Shown here piece after piece: positions 8,146 through 16,447 of a stretch of DNA of 64,000 nt. This DNA is from Marinovum sp048263515. GTDB lineage: Bacteria > Pseudomonadota > Alphaproteobacteria > Rhodobacterales > Rhodobacteraceae. The notes below the pieces were generated by a model. It was not told the origin of the DNA, searched no databases, and worked only from the letters and a program-made list of their open reading frames with translations. Both the position numbers and the translations under genes were made by a program. The stretch is taken from positions 318,101-382,100 of the forward strand of contig NZ_JBLXEC010000002.1 of NCBI RefSeq assembly GCF_048263515.1. The letters run 5' to 3'. Numbering within the stretch: the stretch's first letter is position 1; every line of letters begins with the position of its first letter.

Positions 8146-8637
8146 ATGGCGGATGACATTCAGACACGGCGGATCTCGCCGGGGCTGCGGATCGTGCTCT
8201 TCCTGTCGCTGGCGATGAACCTGGCGATTGTCGGGGTGGTGGCCGGTTTCCTGTGGAACGGCGGCCCCGGCAAACCGCCGCCGCGCAGTCCGCGCGACGC
8301 GGTGGCGCCCTACACCCAGGCGCTGACCCGCGCCGACCGGCAGGCAATCGGCAAGCAACTCTTTGCCGAGATGCGCAAGGAAGGTCCGCGGTCCGAGCTG
8401 CGCGCGAGGGCAAGGGCCGAATACGCCGAGGCGCTGGCGGTGCTGCGGGCCGAGCCCTTTGATGCCGAGGCCTTTGCCGCGGTGCTCGAGCGCCAGAACG
8501 CCCGCGCCGCCGCGCGCCAGCAGCGTGGCCAGGATGTGCTGGTGTCCTACGTCGCCGGCATGAGCGCCGAGGAGCGCGCCGCCTTTGCCGACCGCGTGGC
8601 CGAGGCGCTGGAGCGTGACAAGAATCGCCAGAAGTAG
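8146..8637 (+). CDS. Periplasmic metal-sensor-like protein (CnrX/ZraP/Spy-type)
   Basis: The protein has 163 residues. One N-terminal membrane anchor (about residues 14-35) is followed by a proline-rich linker and a mostly helical, arginine- and alanine-rich periplasmic domain (ADRQAIGKQLFAEMRKEG onward). This matches the anchored heavy-metal-sensor/LTXXQ-like family. It starts two bases after the previous stop. Likely role: sensing metal or envelope stress and controlling sigma-factor release through the neighbouring membrane protein. No obvious Cys/His metal site is present, so the ligand is open. Confidence 0.75.
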   Translation: MADDIQTRRISPGLRIVLFLSLAMNLAIVGVVAGFLWNGGPGKPPPRSPRDAVAPYTQALTRADRQAIGKQLFAEMRKEGPRSELRARARAEYAEALAVLRAEPFDAEAFAAVLERQNARAAARQQRGQDVLVSYVAGMSAEERAAFADRVAEALERDKNRQK

Positions 8638-8723
8638 GCGCGGTCAGGCGGCCGGTCCAAGCAGGAGCCGACTGTGACCACGGTCCTTGGTCCCCGGTCA
8701 AACCCGCCAGTGACCCAGTCCGC

Positions 8724-10130
8724 TCAGGCCGCCGGGCGGCGCAGTTCCACCTGGTTGCGGCCATGCGCCTTGGCCCTGTAGAGCGCGGCATCGGCACAGC
8801 GCAGCAGCGCCTCAGGTCGCAGGGCGGTGCCGGGATCGGCGCTGCCGGGCCGCGCGATCATCACGCCGATCGAGATTGTGATCCGCAGCGGCTCGGCCCG
8901 GCCGGGAATGGTAAAGGGTGCCTCGGACACCGCCGCGCAGAGCCTGTGCGCCGTCCGGTCGGCGCGCTCGTCGGCGGCATCGGGCAGCACCACCAGGAAC
9001 TCCTCACCGCCGATCCGCGCCACCAGGTCTACCGCGCGCAGGTTGTCGCGCAGCCGCCGCGCCAGTTCCGAAAGCACGGCGTCACCGGCGGCATGGCCAT
9101 AGGTGTCATTGACCCGCTTGAAGTGATCGAGATCGGCAACCATCACCGCGAAGGGCCGGCCCAACCGGCAGGCCCGCTCGGCGATACGGCTGATGTGCGG
9201 CAGGGCGTAGCGGCGGTTGAACAGCCCGGTCAGCGGATCGGTGACGGCGGCGCGCAGCCCTTCACGCACCGTGCTCCGCAATCGGTCGGCCATGCGTTTG
9301 CGTGCCACCAGCCGGTCGACGCGCAGGGCAATTTCCTGCGCCGAGATATTGGCCGGTGCCACGTCGTCGGCGCCCAGATCGAGCACCGCGGCGGCCAGAG
9401 GCCCGGCGCCCTCCGGCGCCAGAACCAGCACCCCGGCATAGCGCGTGGCGGTGCGGGCGCGCAGATCCGGCAGGATCTGCATCTCGGCCTCCGACTTCGT
9501 GGCATCGAGCGCCATCACCAGCACATCCGGCCCCAGCGGCGCGCGGGTGCCTGGCGCCGAGCGCGGGTGAAAGACCTCTCGCGGGGCCAGCAGATCGAGC
9601 GGATGCGGCAGCAGCGCCCGCAGTTCGGGCAGCCGCGAAGTCAAGGCGCGCCGGTCCTCGGCAATGACCCCGACCCGCGCCGGCAGATCGAACCGCGCCG
9701 CAGGCTCCGACAGGCCGAGCGCACGGTGGGTGCCCTCGCGCATCCTCAGCTCCAGCTCGGTCTCGTGACCGCGCAAGAGCGCGCGCAGCCGCGCCAGCAA
9801 GAGCGCATCGCAACAGGGCTGGTCGAGAATGCTGGTCGCCCCGGCCTCGAGCGCGGCAAGCCGGGCCTCGGTGCCATCCTCGGACAGCATCACCACGATC
9901 ACGCAATGGGCGGTGGCCGGGATCTCGCGCAATTGCCGGCAAAGCTCGGCCGGCGCGGCATCATTCAGCCCGCCGATCAGGATCACCGCCGGGGTCTTGC
10001 GGCGCACCTGTGCCAGCGCCTCTTCGGCGCTCACGGCCTGTTCAACCTCGTAATAGGCGGCCGCGAGTTTCACTTTGAGCACGATGCGATTGGTTGCAAC
10101 CGCATCGACAAGCAGGATTTGCCGTGCCAA
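8724..10130 (-). CDS. PleD-like response regulator with GGDEF diguanylate cyclase domain
   Basis: The protein has 468 residues and starts at a TTG (10130) with GAGG eight bases upstream. Two receiver-like domains (about 1-125 and 150-280) precede a GGDEF domain. The active site is intact: GGEEF at 374-378 and, five residues before it, the inhibitory RxxD site (RAVD, 365-368). It should make cyclic di-GMP and be product-inhibited. In the first receiver the usual phospho-accepting Asp position is Gly (VILIGGLND) and the conserved Lys region reads ILDQP. That domain therefore looks unable to be phosphorylated normally. It is divergent from the DUF3572 gene. Confidence 0.9.
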   Translation of the reverse strand: MARQILLVDAVATNRIVLKVKLAAAYYEVEQAVSAEEALAQVRRKTPAVILIGGLNDAAPAELCRQLREIPATAHCVIVVMLSEDGTEARLAALEAGATSILDQPCCDALLLARLRALLRGHETELELRMREGTHRALGLSEPAARFDLPARVGVIAEDRRALTSRLPELRALLPHPLDLLAPREVFHPRSAPGTRAPLGPDVLVMALDATKSEAEMQILPDLRARTATRYAGVLVLAPEGAGPLAAAVLDLGADDVAPANISAQEIALRVDRLVARKRMADRLRSTVREGLRAAVTDPLTGLFNRRYALPHISRIAERACRLGRPFAVMVADLDHFKRVNDTYGHAAGDAVLSELARRLRDNLRAVDLVARIGGEEFLVVLPDAADERADRTAHRLCAAVSEAPFTIPGRAEPLRITISIGVMIARPGSADPGTALRPEALLRCADAALYRAKAHGRNQVELRRPAA

Positions 10131-10224
10131 CAGGGGATCCTCGGAACTTGGATAATCTTGCCTTAACTATCTTGCCGAAAGGGTTAAGAAATCCTTTAAC
10201 CCGAAGCGAAATTGGAGCGCGCAC

Positions 10225-10509
10225 ATGGCGTATACGCGGGAAACTGCCGAAACTCTGGGCCTGCAGGCCCTGGCCTGGCTGGTGGGCGAGGAGGACCTTG
10301 TCGGGGTGTTTCTCGGATCGACCGGCCTCAGCGAGGCCGAGCTGCGCGCCCGCGCCAGCGAGCCCGAATTCCTGGGCTCGGTGCTGGATTTCATCATGAT
10401 GGACGACGCCTGGGTGATCCGCTTCTGTGACACCCAAGGCCTGGCCTACGACCGGGTGATGCTGGCCCGCGCGGCGCTGCCCGGTGGCGAGCAGGTGCAC
10501 TGGACATGA
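10225..10509 (+). CDS. DUF3572-family protein
   Basis: The protein has 94 residues, soluble and mostly helical. The N-terminal pattern (TAETLGLQALAWLVGEEDL) and the middle part (SVLDFIMMDDAWVIRFCD) match DUF3572, a small alphaproteobacterial family of unknown function. Its stop overlaps the HAD gene start by four bases, so the two are translationally coupled. It lies divergent from the diguanylate cyclase gene. The 94-base gap contains an imperfect inverted repeat GGGTTAA...TTAACCC. Confidence 0.85.
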   Translation: MAYTRETAETLGLQALAWLVGEEDLVGVFLGSTGLSEAELRARASEPEFLGSVLDFIMMDDAWVIRFCDTQGLAYDRVMLARAALPGGEQVHWT

Positions 10510-11213
10510 GCGCGCCGATCGCCGCGGTGCTCTTTGACAAGGACGGCACGCTGTTCGATTTCAGCGCCACCTGGGACGGCTGGGCCGCCGGGGTGATCAA
10601 GGTGCTGTCGGGCGGCGACGCGGCGCTGGCGCAGGAGATGGCAGCGTCCGCACGCTATGACCTGGCGCGCCGCAGCTTCGAGCCCGACAGCCCGGTGATC
10701 GCCGGCACCGCGCGCGAGGCGGCGGAATGCTTCGCGAGGGTGCTGCCGGGGCGCTCGGTCGAGGAGGTCGAGGCCTTTCTCGACGCCGCCGCCCGCCGCG
10801 CGCCTTTGGCCCCGGCGGTGCCTTTGGGGCCCTTGCTCGACGCGCTGGCGGGACGCGGCCTGAAACTGGGCGTGGCGACCAATGACACCGAGACCTCGGC
10901 GCGCGCGCATCTTCAGGCGGTGGACATCCTCGACCGGTTCGATTTCATCGCCGGTTTCGACAGCGGCTACGGCATGAAACCCGACGCCGCGCCGCTTTTG
11001 GCCTTTGCCAGCGCGGTGGAGGTCCTGCCCGAGCGGGTGGTGATGGTGGGCGACAGCACCCATGACCTGATCGCCGGGCGCGCGGCGGGAATGGCGACGG
11101 TGGGCGTGCTGACGGGGCCGGCGCAAGCGGCGGCCCTGGCGCCTTATGCGGATGTGGTTCTGCCGGATATCGGGCATTTGCCGGGGTGGCTGGACGGGCG
11201 AGCGTGCGGCTGA
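10506..11213 (+). CDS. HAD-superfamily phosphatase (phosphoglycolate phosphatase-like)
   Basis: The protein has 235 residues. HAD motif I is LFDKDGTLFD (nucleophile D11, acid D13). Motif II is in GVATNDTETS, a lysine follows in GMKPDAAP, and motif IV is VVMVGDSTHDLIAGRAAG. An alpha-helical cap lies between motifs I and II. This is the layout of Gph-like phosphatases acting on small phosphorylated metabolites; the exact substrate is not predictable. It is coupled to the DUF3572 gene by an ATGA overlap. A repeat-rich gap of 440 bases follows. Confidence 0.87.
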   Translation: MSAPIAAVLFDKDGTLFDFSATWDGWAAGVIKVLSGGDAALAQEMAASARYDLARRSFEPDSPVIAGTAREAAECFARVLPGRSVEEVEAFLDAAARRAPLAPAVPLGPLLDALAGRGLKLGVATNDTETSARAHLQAVDILDRFDFIAGFDSGYGMKPDAAPLLAFASAVEVLPERVVMVGDSTHDLIAGRAAGMATVGVLTGPAQAAALAPYADVVLPDIGHLPGWLDGRACG

Positions 11214-11257
11214 CGGGCGGGTTCGGCGTGGTCCGGGAGCGGGGTTGTGGCGATCAC

Positions 11258-11637
11258 GCGCTCGGGACTTGATCCGGAGACTTTTGGTTGAGGGTGAGGT
11301 CCCGGAGCGGGGTCCGGGACGGCGTTGTGCGCAATGTCAGGGAAGGGCGAGTTCGTGTTTAGCCGACTTGGACTGTCAATACTCCGAGGCAGCTGCGCGA
11401 CCTCGACATCATCCTCTCGCGCCCCGGACTTGATCCGGGGCCTCTCGGTTGATGGTGAGGTCCCGGATCAAGTCCGGGACGGCGTTGCGCTGAGGGGCGG
11501 GGACGGCGAGATTGCCCAAAGGATAGGGATCGGTGGGGCTCCGAGGCAGACGCGCGCGCCCGAAACCATCCCCCCGCGCCCCGGACTTGATCCGGGGCCT
11601 CTTGGCTGACGGCGAGGTCCCGGAGCAGGTCCGGGAC
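11258..11637. repeat. Three paired REP/BIME-like palindromes in a gene-free stretch
   Basis: The 440-base gap 11214-11653 holds three inverted pairs of one palindrome: a degenerate pair at about 11258-11330, then 11421-11444 with 11457-11480, and 11578-11601 with 11614-11637. The unit reads G(C/T)CCCGGACTTGATCCGGG(G/A)CCTC, with 8-base self-complementary arms around CTTGA. The second member of each pair is in inverted orientation, 12 bases away in the two well-conserved pairs. I see no gene in this stretch. Confidence 0.85.
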
Positions 11638-11653
11638 GGCGGTGGACCAGGGA

Positions 11654-13312
11654 TCACCGCTGGGAGGTTTGCCAGTCGGGATGGATCCAGGGTTCGGCGT
11701 TGTCGCGGGGCAGGGGGGTGCGGCCGAGGATGTGATCGGCGGCCTTTTCGCCGACCATGATCGAGGGCGCATTGAGGTTGCCGTTGGTGATCCGCGGAAA
11801 GACCGAGCTGTCCGCCACCCGCAGACCCTCGACGCCGATCACCCGGCACTCCGGATCGACCACCGCCGCGGGATCGTCGGCCGCTCCCATCCGGCAGGTG
11901 CCGCAGGGGTGATAGGCGCTCTCCACATGTTCGCGGATGAAGCCGTCGAGTTCGTCGTCGCTCTGCAGGTCGGCGCCGGGCTGGATCTCGTGACCGGCGA
12001 AGGGGACGAAGGCCTCCTGCGCGAAAATCTCGCGGGTCAGGCGGATGCAGGTGCGGAAATCCTCCCAGTCCTTGGCGTGGGACATGTAGTTGAAAAGGAT
12101 CTTCGGCGCCGCGCGGGGATCGCGCGACCGCAGGCTCACCGCGCCGCGCGAGGGCGAGCGCATCGGGCCGACATGGGCCTGGAAGCCATGGCCCTCGGCC
12201 GCGGCCTTGCCGTCATAGCGCACGGCGATCGGCAGGAAGTGGTACTGGATGTCGGGATAGCGCACCCCGGCGCGCGAGCGGATGAAGGCGGCGCTTTCGA
12301 ACTGGTTCGAGGCCCCGGGCCCGCCGCGCGTGGCCAGCCATTGCAGCCCGACCCAGGCCTTGCCGAAGAGGTTCCAGTACTTGAACAGCGATACCGGCTG
12401 CGAGGCGGCCATCTGCACGTAGAGCTCGAGATGATCCTGCAGGTTCTGGCCGACGCCGGGGCGGTCGGCCACGACGTCGATGCCATGCTGCGCGAGATGT
12501 GCGCCGGGGCCGATGCCCGACAGCATCAGCAGCTTGGGCGAGTTGATCGACGAGGCGGCGAGGATCACCTCGCGCGAAGCATGCACGGTGTCGTAACCGC
12601 CGTGACGCAGAAGCTCGACACCGGTGGCGCGACCGTCCCTGAGGATCACCCGGGTGGCCAGCCCGCGTACAACGGTACAGAGCCCGGTGGCGCGGGCAGG
12701 CGCGAGATAGGCGCGCGCCGCCGACCAGCGTTCGCCGCCGTGAATGGTGCTGTCCATCGGGCCGAAGCCTTCCTGCTTGGCGCCGTTGTAATCCTCGGTG
12801 GTCTCGTATCCGGCCTGGCGGCCAGCCTCGACGAAGGCCTTGACCAGCGGGTTGGACCGGCTGCCGCGGCTGACGTGCAAAGGCCCGTCGCTGCCGCGCC
12901 GCGCTGGGTCGCCGCCGTGGCCGTTGGGGTGCCAGTTCTCCATCCGGCGGAAATAGGGCATTACGTCGGCCGCCGACCAGCCGCTGGCGCCGGACTCGGC
13001 CCAGTGGTCGTAATCCTCGGCATGGCCGCGCACATAGACCATGCCGTTGATCGACGACGACCCGCCGATCACCTTGCCACGCGGGCAGGCCAGCCGCCGC
13101 CCGCCCAGATGCGGCTCTGGCTCGGTCTGGTAGCCCCAGTCATAGCGCTTCATGTTCATCGGGTAGGACAGCGCGCCGGGCATCTGAATGAACGGCCCCT
13201 TGTCGGTGCCGCCATGTTCGATGACGATCACGCGGTGCCCGGCCTCGGTCAGCCGGTGGGCCAGCGCGCAGCCGGCCGAGCCGGCGCCGACGATGACGTA
13301 ATCAGCCTGCAT
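11654..13312 (-). CDS. betA: Choline dehydrogenase (GMC oxidoreductase)
   Basis: The protein has 552 residues, the usual BetA length, and starts at MQADYVIVGAGSAGC. That start carries the FAD-binding GxGxxG motif. The GMC signature PRGKVIGGSSSINGMVYVRG and the C-terminal catalytic region YHPCGTCRMG with HPD-like context are present. The enzyme oxidises choline to betaine aldehyde at the membrane. It begins one base after the betB stop and is last in a betI-betB-betA transcript, reading leftward from the BetI operators at 15393-15444. Three REP-like pairs lie downstream. Confidence 0.95.
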   Translation of the reverse strand: MQADYVIVGAGSAGCALAHRLTEAGHRVIVIEHGGTDKGPFIQMPGALSYPMNMKRYDWGYQTEPEPHLGGRRLACPRGKVIGGSSSINGMVYVRGHAEDYDHWAESGASGWSAADVMPYFRRMENWHPNGHGGDPARRGSDGPLHVSRGSRSNPLVKAFVEAGRQAGYETTEDYNGAKQEGFGPMDSTIHGGERWSAARAYLAPARATGLCTVVRGLATRVILRDGRATGVELLRHGGYDTVHASREVILAASSINSPKLLMLSGIGPGAHLAQHGIDVVADRPGVGQNLQDHLELYVQMAASQPVSLFKYWNLFGKAWVGLQWLATRGGPGASNQFESAAFIRSRAGVRYPDIQYHFLPIAVRYDGKAAAEGHGFQAHVGPMRSPSRGAVSLRSRDPRAAPKILFNYMSHAKDWEDFRTCIRLTREIFAQEAFVPFAGHEIQPGADLQSDDELDGFIREHVESAYHPCGTCRMGAADDPAAVVDPECRVIGVEGLRVADSSVFPRITNGNLNAPSIMVGEKAADHILGRTPLPRDNAEPWIHPDWQTSQR

Positions 13313-13313
13313 C

Positions 13314-14774
13314 TCAGAAAGGCGCCTCGATCTGGGACATGCGCACATAGACCGACTTGAGCTGCGAGTAATGCTCGATGGCAGCCTTGGCGTTCTCACG
13401 TCCGACGCCCGACATCTTGGAGCCACCAAAAGGCACCTCGACCGGGGCGTCATTGTAGGAATTGATGAAGCAGCTGCCTGCCTCGAGCTGGCGGATCACC
13501 CGGTGGGCGCGGGTGATGTCGGAAGTGAAGACCCCGGCGGAGAGGCCGAATTCGGTGGCATTGCCGCGCGCCACGGCCTCGGCCTCGTCGTCGAATTTCA
13601 GCACCGAGAGGACCGGGCCGAAGATCTCTTCGCGGGCAATGGTCATTTCGTCGGTGACATCGGCAAAGAGCGTCGGTGCCACCCAGAAGCCGGGGCCCTC
13701 CATCGCGGTGCCGCCGGCCACGAGGCGGGCGCCCTCGGATTTGCCTTTCTCGATATATCCCAAAACCTTGTCGCGCTGATCGGCGCTGACCAGCGGGCCG
13801 AAGTTGACTTGCGGGTCCAGCGGATCGCCGGTCTTCACGCCCTGCAGACGCTCGGCCATGCGGGCGACAAAGGCGTCGTAGATGCCGGCTTGAACGAAGA
13901 CCCGCGTGCCGTTGGAACAGACCTGGCCGGAGGAGTAGAAGTTGCCGAGGATTGCGCCCGACACCGCATCTTCGAGGTTGGCGTCGTCGAAGATCAAGAG
14001 CGGCGACTTGCCGCCCAGCTCCATCGTCACGTTCTTTATGCCTTCGGCAGCGGCGGCATAGACCTTGCGGCCCGTGGGAACCGACCCGGTGAGCGAGACC
14101 TTGGCGATGCGCGGATCGGAAATCAGCCGCGCGCCGACGTCGCCCTGCCCCTGGATGACGTTGAAGAGCCCGGCGGGCGCGCCGGCCTCGACGAGGATCT
14201 CGGCCACTTTCAACGCGCAGAGCGTCGTGGTCTCGGAGGGTTTGAACACCATGGCATTGCCGCAGGCCAGCGCCGGGGCGGCCTTCCAGCAGGCGATCTG
14301 CGTGGGGTAGTTCCAGGCGCCGATGCCGGCGCAGACGCCCAGCGGCTCGCGGATGGTATAGGCCCAGTCCTCGCCCAGCTGGATGTGCTCGCCGGTCAGG
14401 CTGGCGGCCAGCCCGCCGAAATACTCCAGCGCGTCGGCACCGGAGGTCGCGTCGACCACCGAGGTCTCCTGGTAGGGCTTGCCGGTGTCGAGCGTCTCGA
14501 GCTGGCTGAGCTCGTGGTTGCGGGCGCGCATGATGTCGGCGGCACGGCGCAGCACGCGGCCGCGCTCGGTGCCCGAGCGCGCGGCCCAGTCCTTCTGCGC
14601 GTGGACGGCGGCGGCGATGGCCTGTTCGATGATGCTGTCTGTGGCGGCATGCACGGTGGCGATCTGCTCGCCGGTATAGGGATAGATCACCGCGATCTCG
14701 TCACCGGCGGCGTCTTCGATGTAATAGCCGCCGACGAAATGGCTGGCCTTGGGCTGGGGGGCGGGCAGGGTCAT
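13314..14774 (-). CDS. betB: Betaine-aldehyde dehydrogenase
   Basis: The protein has 486 residues, typical for BetB. The start MTLPAPQP at 14774 overlaps the betI stop (ATGA). Aldehyde-dehydrogenase landmarks are visible: IGAWNYPTQIACWKAAPALA, the catalytic glutamate in VTMELGGKSP and the catalytic cysteine in GQVCSNGTRV, plus a typical C-terminal substrate loop (SYNDAPVEVPFGGSKMSG). It converts betaine aldehyde to glycine betaine with NAD(P)+ in the cytoplasm. It sits between betI and betA in one transcript and should be repressed by BetI until choline is available. Confidence 0.95.
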   Translation of the reverse strand: MTLPAPQPKASHFVGGYYIEDAAGDEIAVIYPYTGEQIATVHAATDSIIEQAIAAAVHAQKDWAARSGTERGRVLRRAADIMRARNHELSQLETLDTGKPYQETSVVDATSGADALEYFGGLAASLTGEHIQLGEDWAYTIREPLGVCAGIGAWNYPTQIACWKAAPALACGNAMVFKPSETTTLCALKVAEILVEAGAPAGLFNVIQGQGDVGARLISDPRIAKVSLTGSVPTGRKVYAAAAEGIKNVTMELGGKSPLLIFDDANLEDAVSGAILGNFYSSGQVCSNGTRVFVQAGIYDAFVARMAERLQGVKTGDPLDPQVNFGPLVSADQRDKVLGYIEKGKSEGARLVAGGTAMEGPGFWVAPTLFADVTDEMTIAREEIFGPVLSVLKFDDEAEAVARGNATEFGLSAGVFTSDITRAHRVIRQLEAGSCFINSYNDAPVEVPFGGSKMSGVGRENAKAAIEHYSQLKSVYVRMSQIEAPF

Positions 14775-15352
14775 TGCGCGGCTCCTTTCAGTTCCAACTG
14801 GATGTGGGCCATGGCCAGATCGGCGGCATGGCGTTGTTCGGTCTCGCGCGGGGCAAGGCCCTCGCGCAGGTAAAGCCCGTCGATCACCGCCGCGATCCGC
14901 TCGGCGGCGGCGCTGGGATCGGTGACCAGCGGGCGCAGCGCGTGGCGCAGGTTGCAGCGCAGCCGCCGCTGGTAGATCGACAAGAGGCGCGCGGCGTCGT
15001 CGGACGACAGCGCCAGCGCGTAGAAGTTCATCCAGGCCGAGACCACCTCGCGGTGGAAATGGCCGGGGGCAAAGCCTGCCATGACAATTGCCTCGAGCCG
15101 CGCCTCGGGGGAGGCGGCGCCGCGCAGGGCGGTGCGCACGTCGGCGCCGTAGACGCTGAGGATATGCCGCATGGTCGACAGAAAGAGCTGTTCCTTGCCG
15201 CCAAAATAGTGATGCGCCAGCGCCGGCGACACGCCGGCCCGGCGCGCAATGGCCGAAACGGTGATGTCGAGGGTGCCTTTGGCGCCGATCTCGGCAATAG
15301 TCGCCCGTATCAGCGCTTCTCGACGGATCGGTTCCATTCCGACCTTGGGCAT
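14771..15352 (-). CDS. betI: TetR-family repressor of choline-betaine genes
   Basis: The protein has 193 residues. A TetR helix-turn-helix lies in the first 50 residues (TVSAIARRAGVSPALAHHYFGGKEQL) and the N-terminus MPKVGMEPIRREALIRATI is the one seen in BetI. It represses the bet and cho genes and is relieved by choline. It is first in the leftward transcript, divergent from choX. Two matching palindromes between the two genes are its expected operators. Its stop overlaps the betB start by four bases. Confidence 0.93.
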   Translation of the reverse strand: MPKVGMEPIRREALIRATIAEIGAKGTLDITVSAIARRAGVSPALAHHYFGGKEQLFLSTMRHILSVYGADVRTALRGAASPEARLEAIVMAGFAPGHFHREVVSAWMNFYALALSSDDAARLLSIYQRRLRCNLRHALRPLVTDPSAAAERIAAVIDGLYLREGLAPRETEQRHAADLAMAHIQLELKGAAQ

Positions 15353-15392
15353 GAGACCCTCCGCATTGAAGTCTGGCAGTCATATGTTATTG

Positions 15393-15444
15393 ATTGACTG
15401 GTCAGTCAATAAAAAACTATGGTGTTGATTGACTGGTCAGTCAA
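15393..15444. promoter_or_regulatory. Divergent betI/choX control region with two BetI-type operators
   Basis: Two copies of TTGACTG-GT-CAGTCAA occur, one within 15393-15410 (8-base arms) and one at 15429-15444. The choX promoter reads TTGACT (15395-15400), 17 bases, TATGGT (15418-15423). One operator therefore covers its -35 and the other its start site. The second operator supplies a TTGACT for a leftward betI promoter. The arrangement predicts symmetrical repression of both directions. Confidence 0.85.
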
Positions 15445-15467
15445 CAATAATCAGGGAGACGAACCAC

Positions 15468-16388
15468 ATGAAACTAGCGATCACGGCCTCTGCGCTGGCC
15501 CTTGGCCTTGCGGCACCTGCCTTTGCCAATTGCGACGAAGTGCGTTTTGCCGATGTCGGCTGGACCGACATCACCGCCACCACGGCGGCCACCACCACCG
15601 TGCTCGAGGCGCTGGGCTACGAGACCGACATCAAGGTGCTCTCGGTGCCGGTGACCTATACCTCGCTTGCCAATGGCGACATCGACGTCTTCCTCGGCAA
15701 CTGGATGCCCACCATGGAAGCCGACATCGCGCCCTACCGTGAGGCCGGCACCGTCGACACCGTGCGCACCAACCTCGAAGGCGCCAAATACACCCTTGCG
15801 GTGAACAAGACCGCGGCCGATCTGGGCATCAAGGACTTTGCCGACATCGCCACGCACAAGGATGCGCTGGATGGCGAGATCTACGGCATCGAGCCGGGCA
15901 ATGACGGCAACCGCCTGATCCTGTCGATGATCGAGGAAAACGCCTTTGGCCTCGAAGGCTTCGAAGTGGTCGAAAGCTCGGAGCAGGGCATGCTGGCGCA
16001 GGTCGCCCGCGCCGACCGTCGCGGCGAGCCGGTGGTCTTTCTCGGCTGGGAACCGCACCCGATGAACGCCAACTACGAGATGTCCTATCTCACCGGTGGC
16101 GACGATTACTTCGGCCCGAACCTCGGCGGTGCCACCGTGCACACCAATACCTCGGCCGGTTATGTCGAGCAATGCCCCAACGTCGGCAAGCTGCTTCAGA
16201 ACCTCGAGTTCACCCTGGCGATGGAGAACGAGATCATGGCGGCGATCCTCGACGATGGCGAAGAGCCCTCTGAGGCCGCCAGGACCTGGCTCTCGGCCAA
16301 CATGGGCGTGCTCGACGGCTGGCTCGACGGCGTGACCACCAAGGACGGCGGCGACGCCATGGCCGCGGTAAAGGCCGCGTTGGAGTGA
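15468..16388 (+). CDS. choX: Choline ABC transporter substrate-binding protein
   Basis: The protein has 306 residues. A 20-residue signal peptide (MKLAITASALALGLAAPAFA) precedes NCDEVRFADVGWTD. Tryptophan-containing segments VGWTD, GNWMP and LGWEPHP fit an aromatic cage for a quaternary ammonium head group. The start at 15468 follows a GGGAGA ribosome site. It captures choline in the periplasm for ChoW/ChoV. It is read from the BetI-controlled promoter and is followed by a perfect 9-base-pair hairpin and then by an opposite-strand GST gene that separates it from choW. Confidence 0.94.
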   Translation: MKLAITASALALGLAAPAFANCDEVRFADVGWTDITATTAATTTVLEALGYETDIKVLSVPVTYTSLANGDIDVFLGNWMPTMEADIAPYREAGTVDTVRTNLEGAKYTLAVNKTAADLGIKDFADIATHKDALDGEIYGIEPGNDGNRLILSMIEENAFGLEGFEVVESSEQGMLAQVARADRRGEPVVFLGWEPHPMNANYEMSYLTGGDDYFGPNLGGATVHTNTSAGYVEQCPNVGKLLQNLEFTLAMENEIMAAILDDGEEPSEAARTWLSANMGVLDGWLDGVTTKDGGDAMAAVKAALE

Positions 16389-16411
16389 TCCTGACCGTCT
16401 GGCAACAGACA

Positions 16412-16433
16412 GCCCCTGCCACCCGGCAGGGGC
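16412..16433 (+). terminator. Hairpin after choX (possible attenuator)
   Basis: GCCCCTGCC-ACCC-GGCAGGGGC is a perfect 9-base-pair, 4-base-loop hairpin 24 bases after the choX stop, with no T-run. A second palindrome (16432-16447, GCCGCAGG/CCTGCGGC) follows it. It could stabilise the choX end or reduce read-through towards choW. Confidence 0.55.
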
Positions 16434-16447
16434 CGCAGGCCTGCGGC

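Noticed and set aside
10181..10202. CtrA-like site (TTAA...TTAA) between the diguanylate cyclase and DUF3572 genes
   Set aside because: The spacing between the TTAA halves is eight bases, not the seven of the CtrA consensus. Only the inverted repeat itself is supported.
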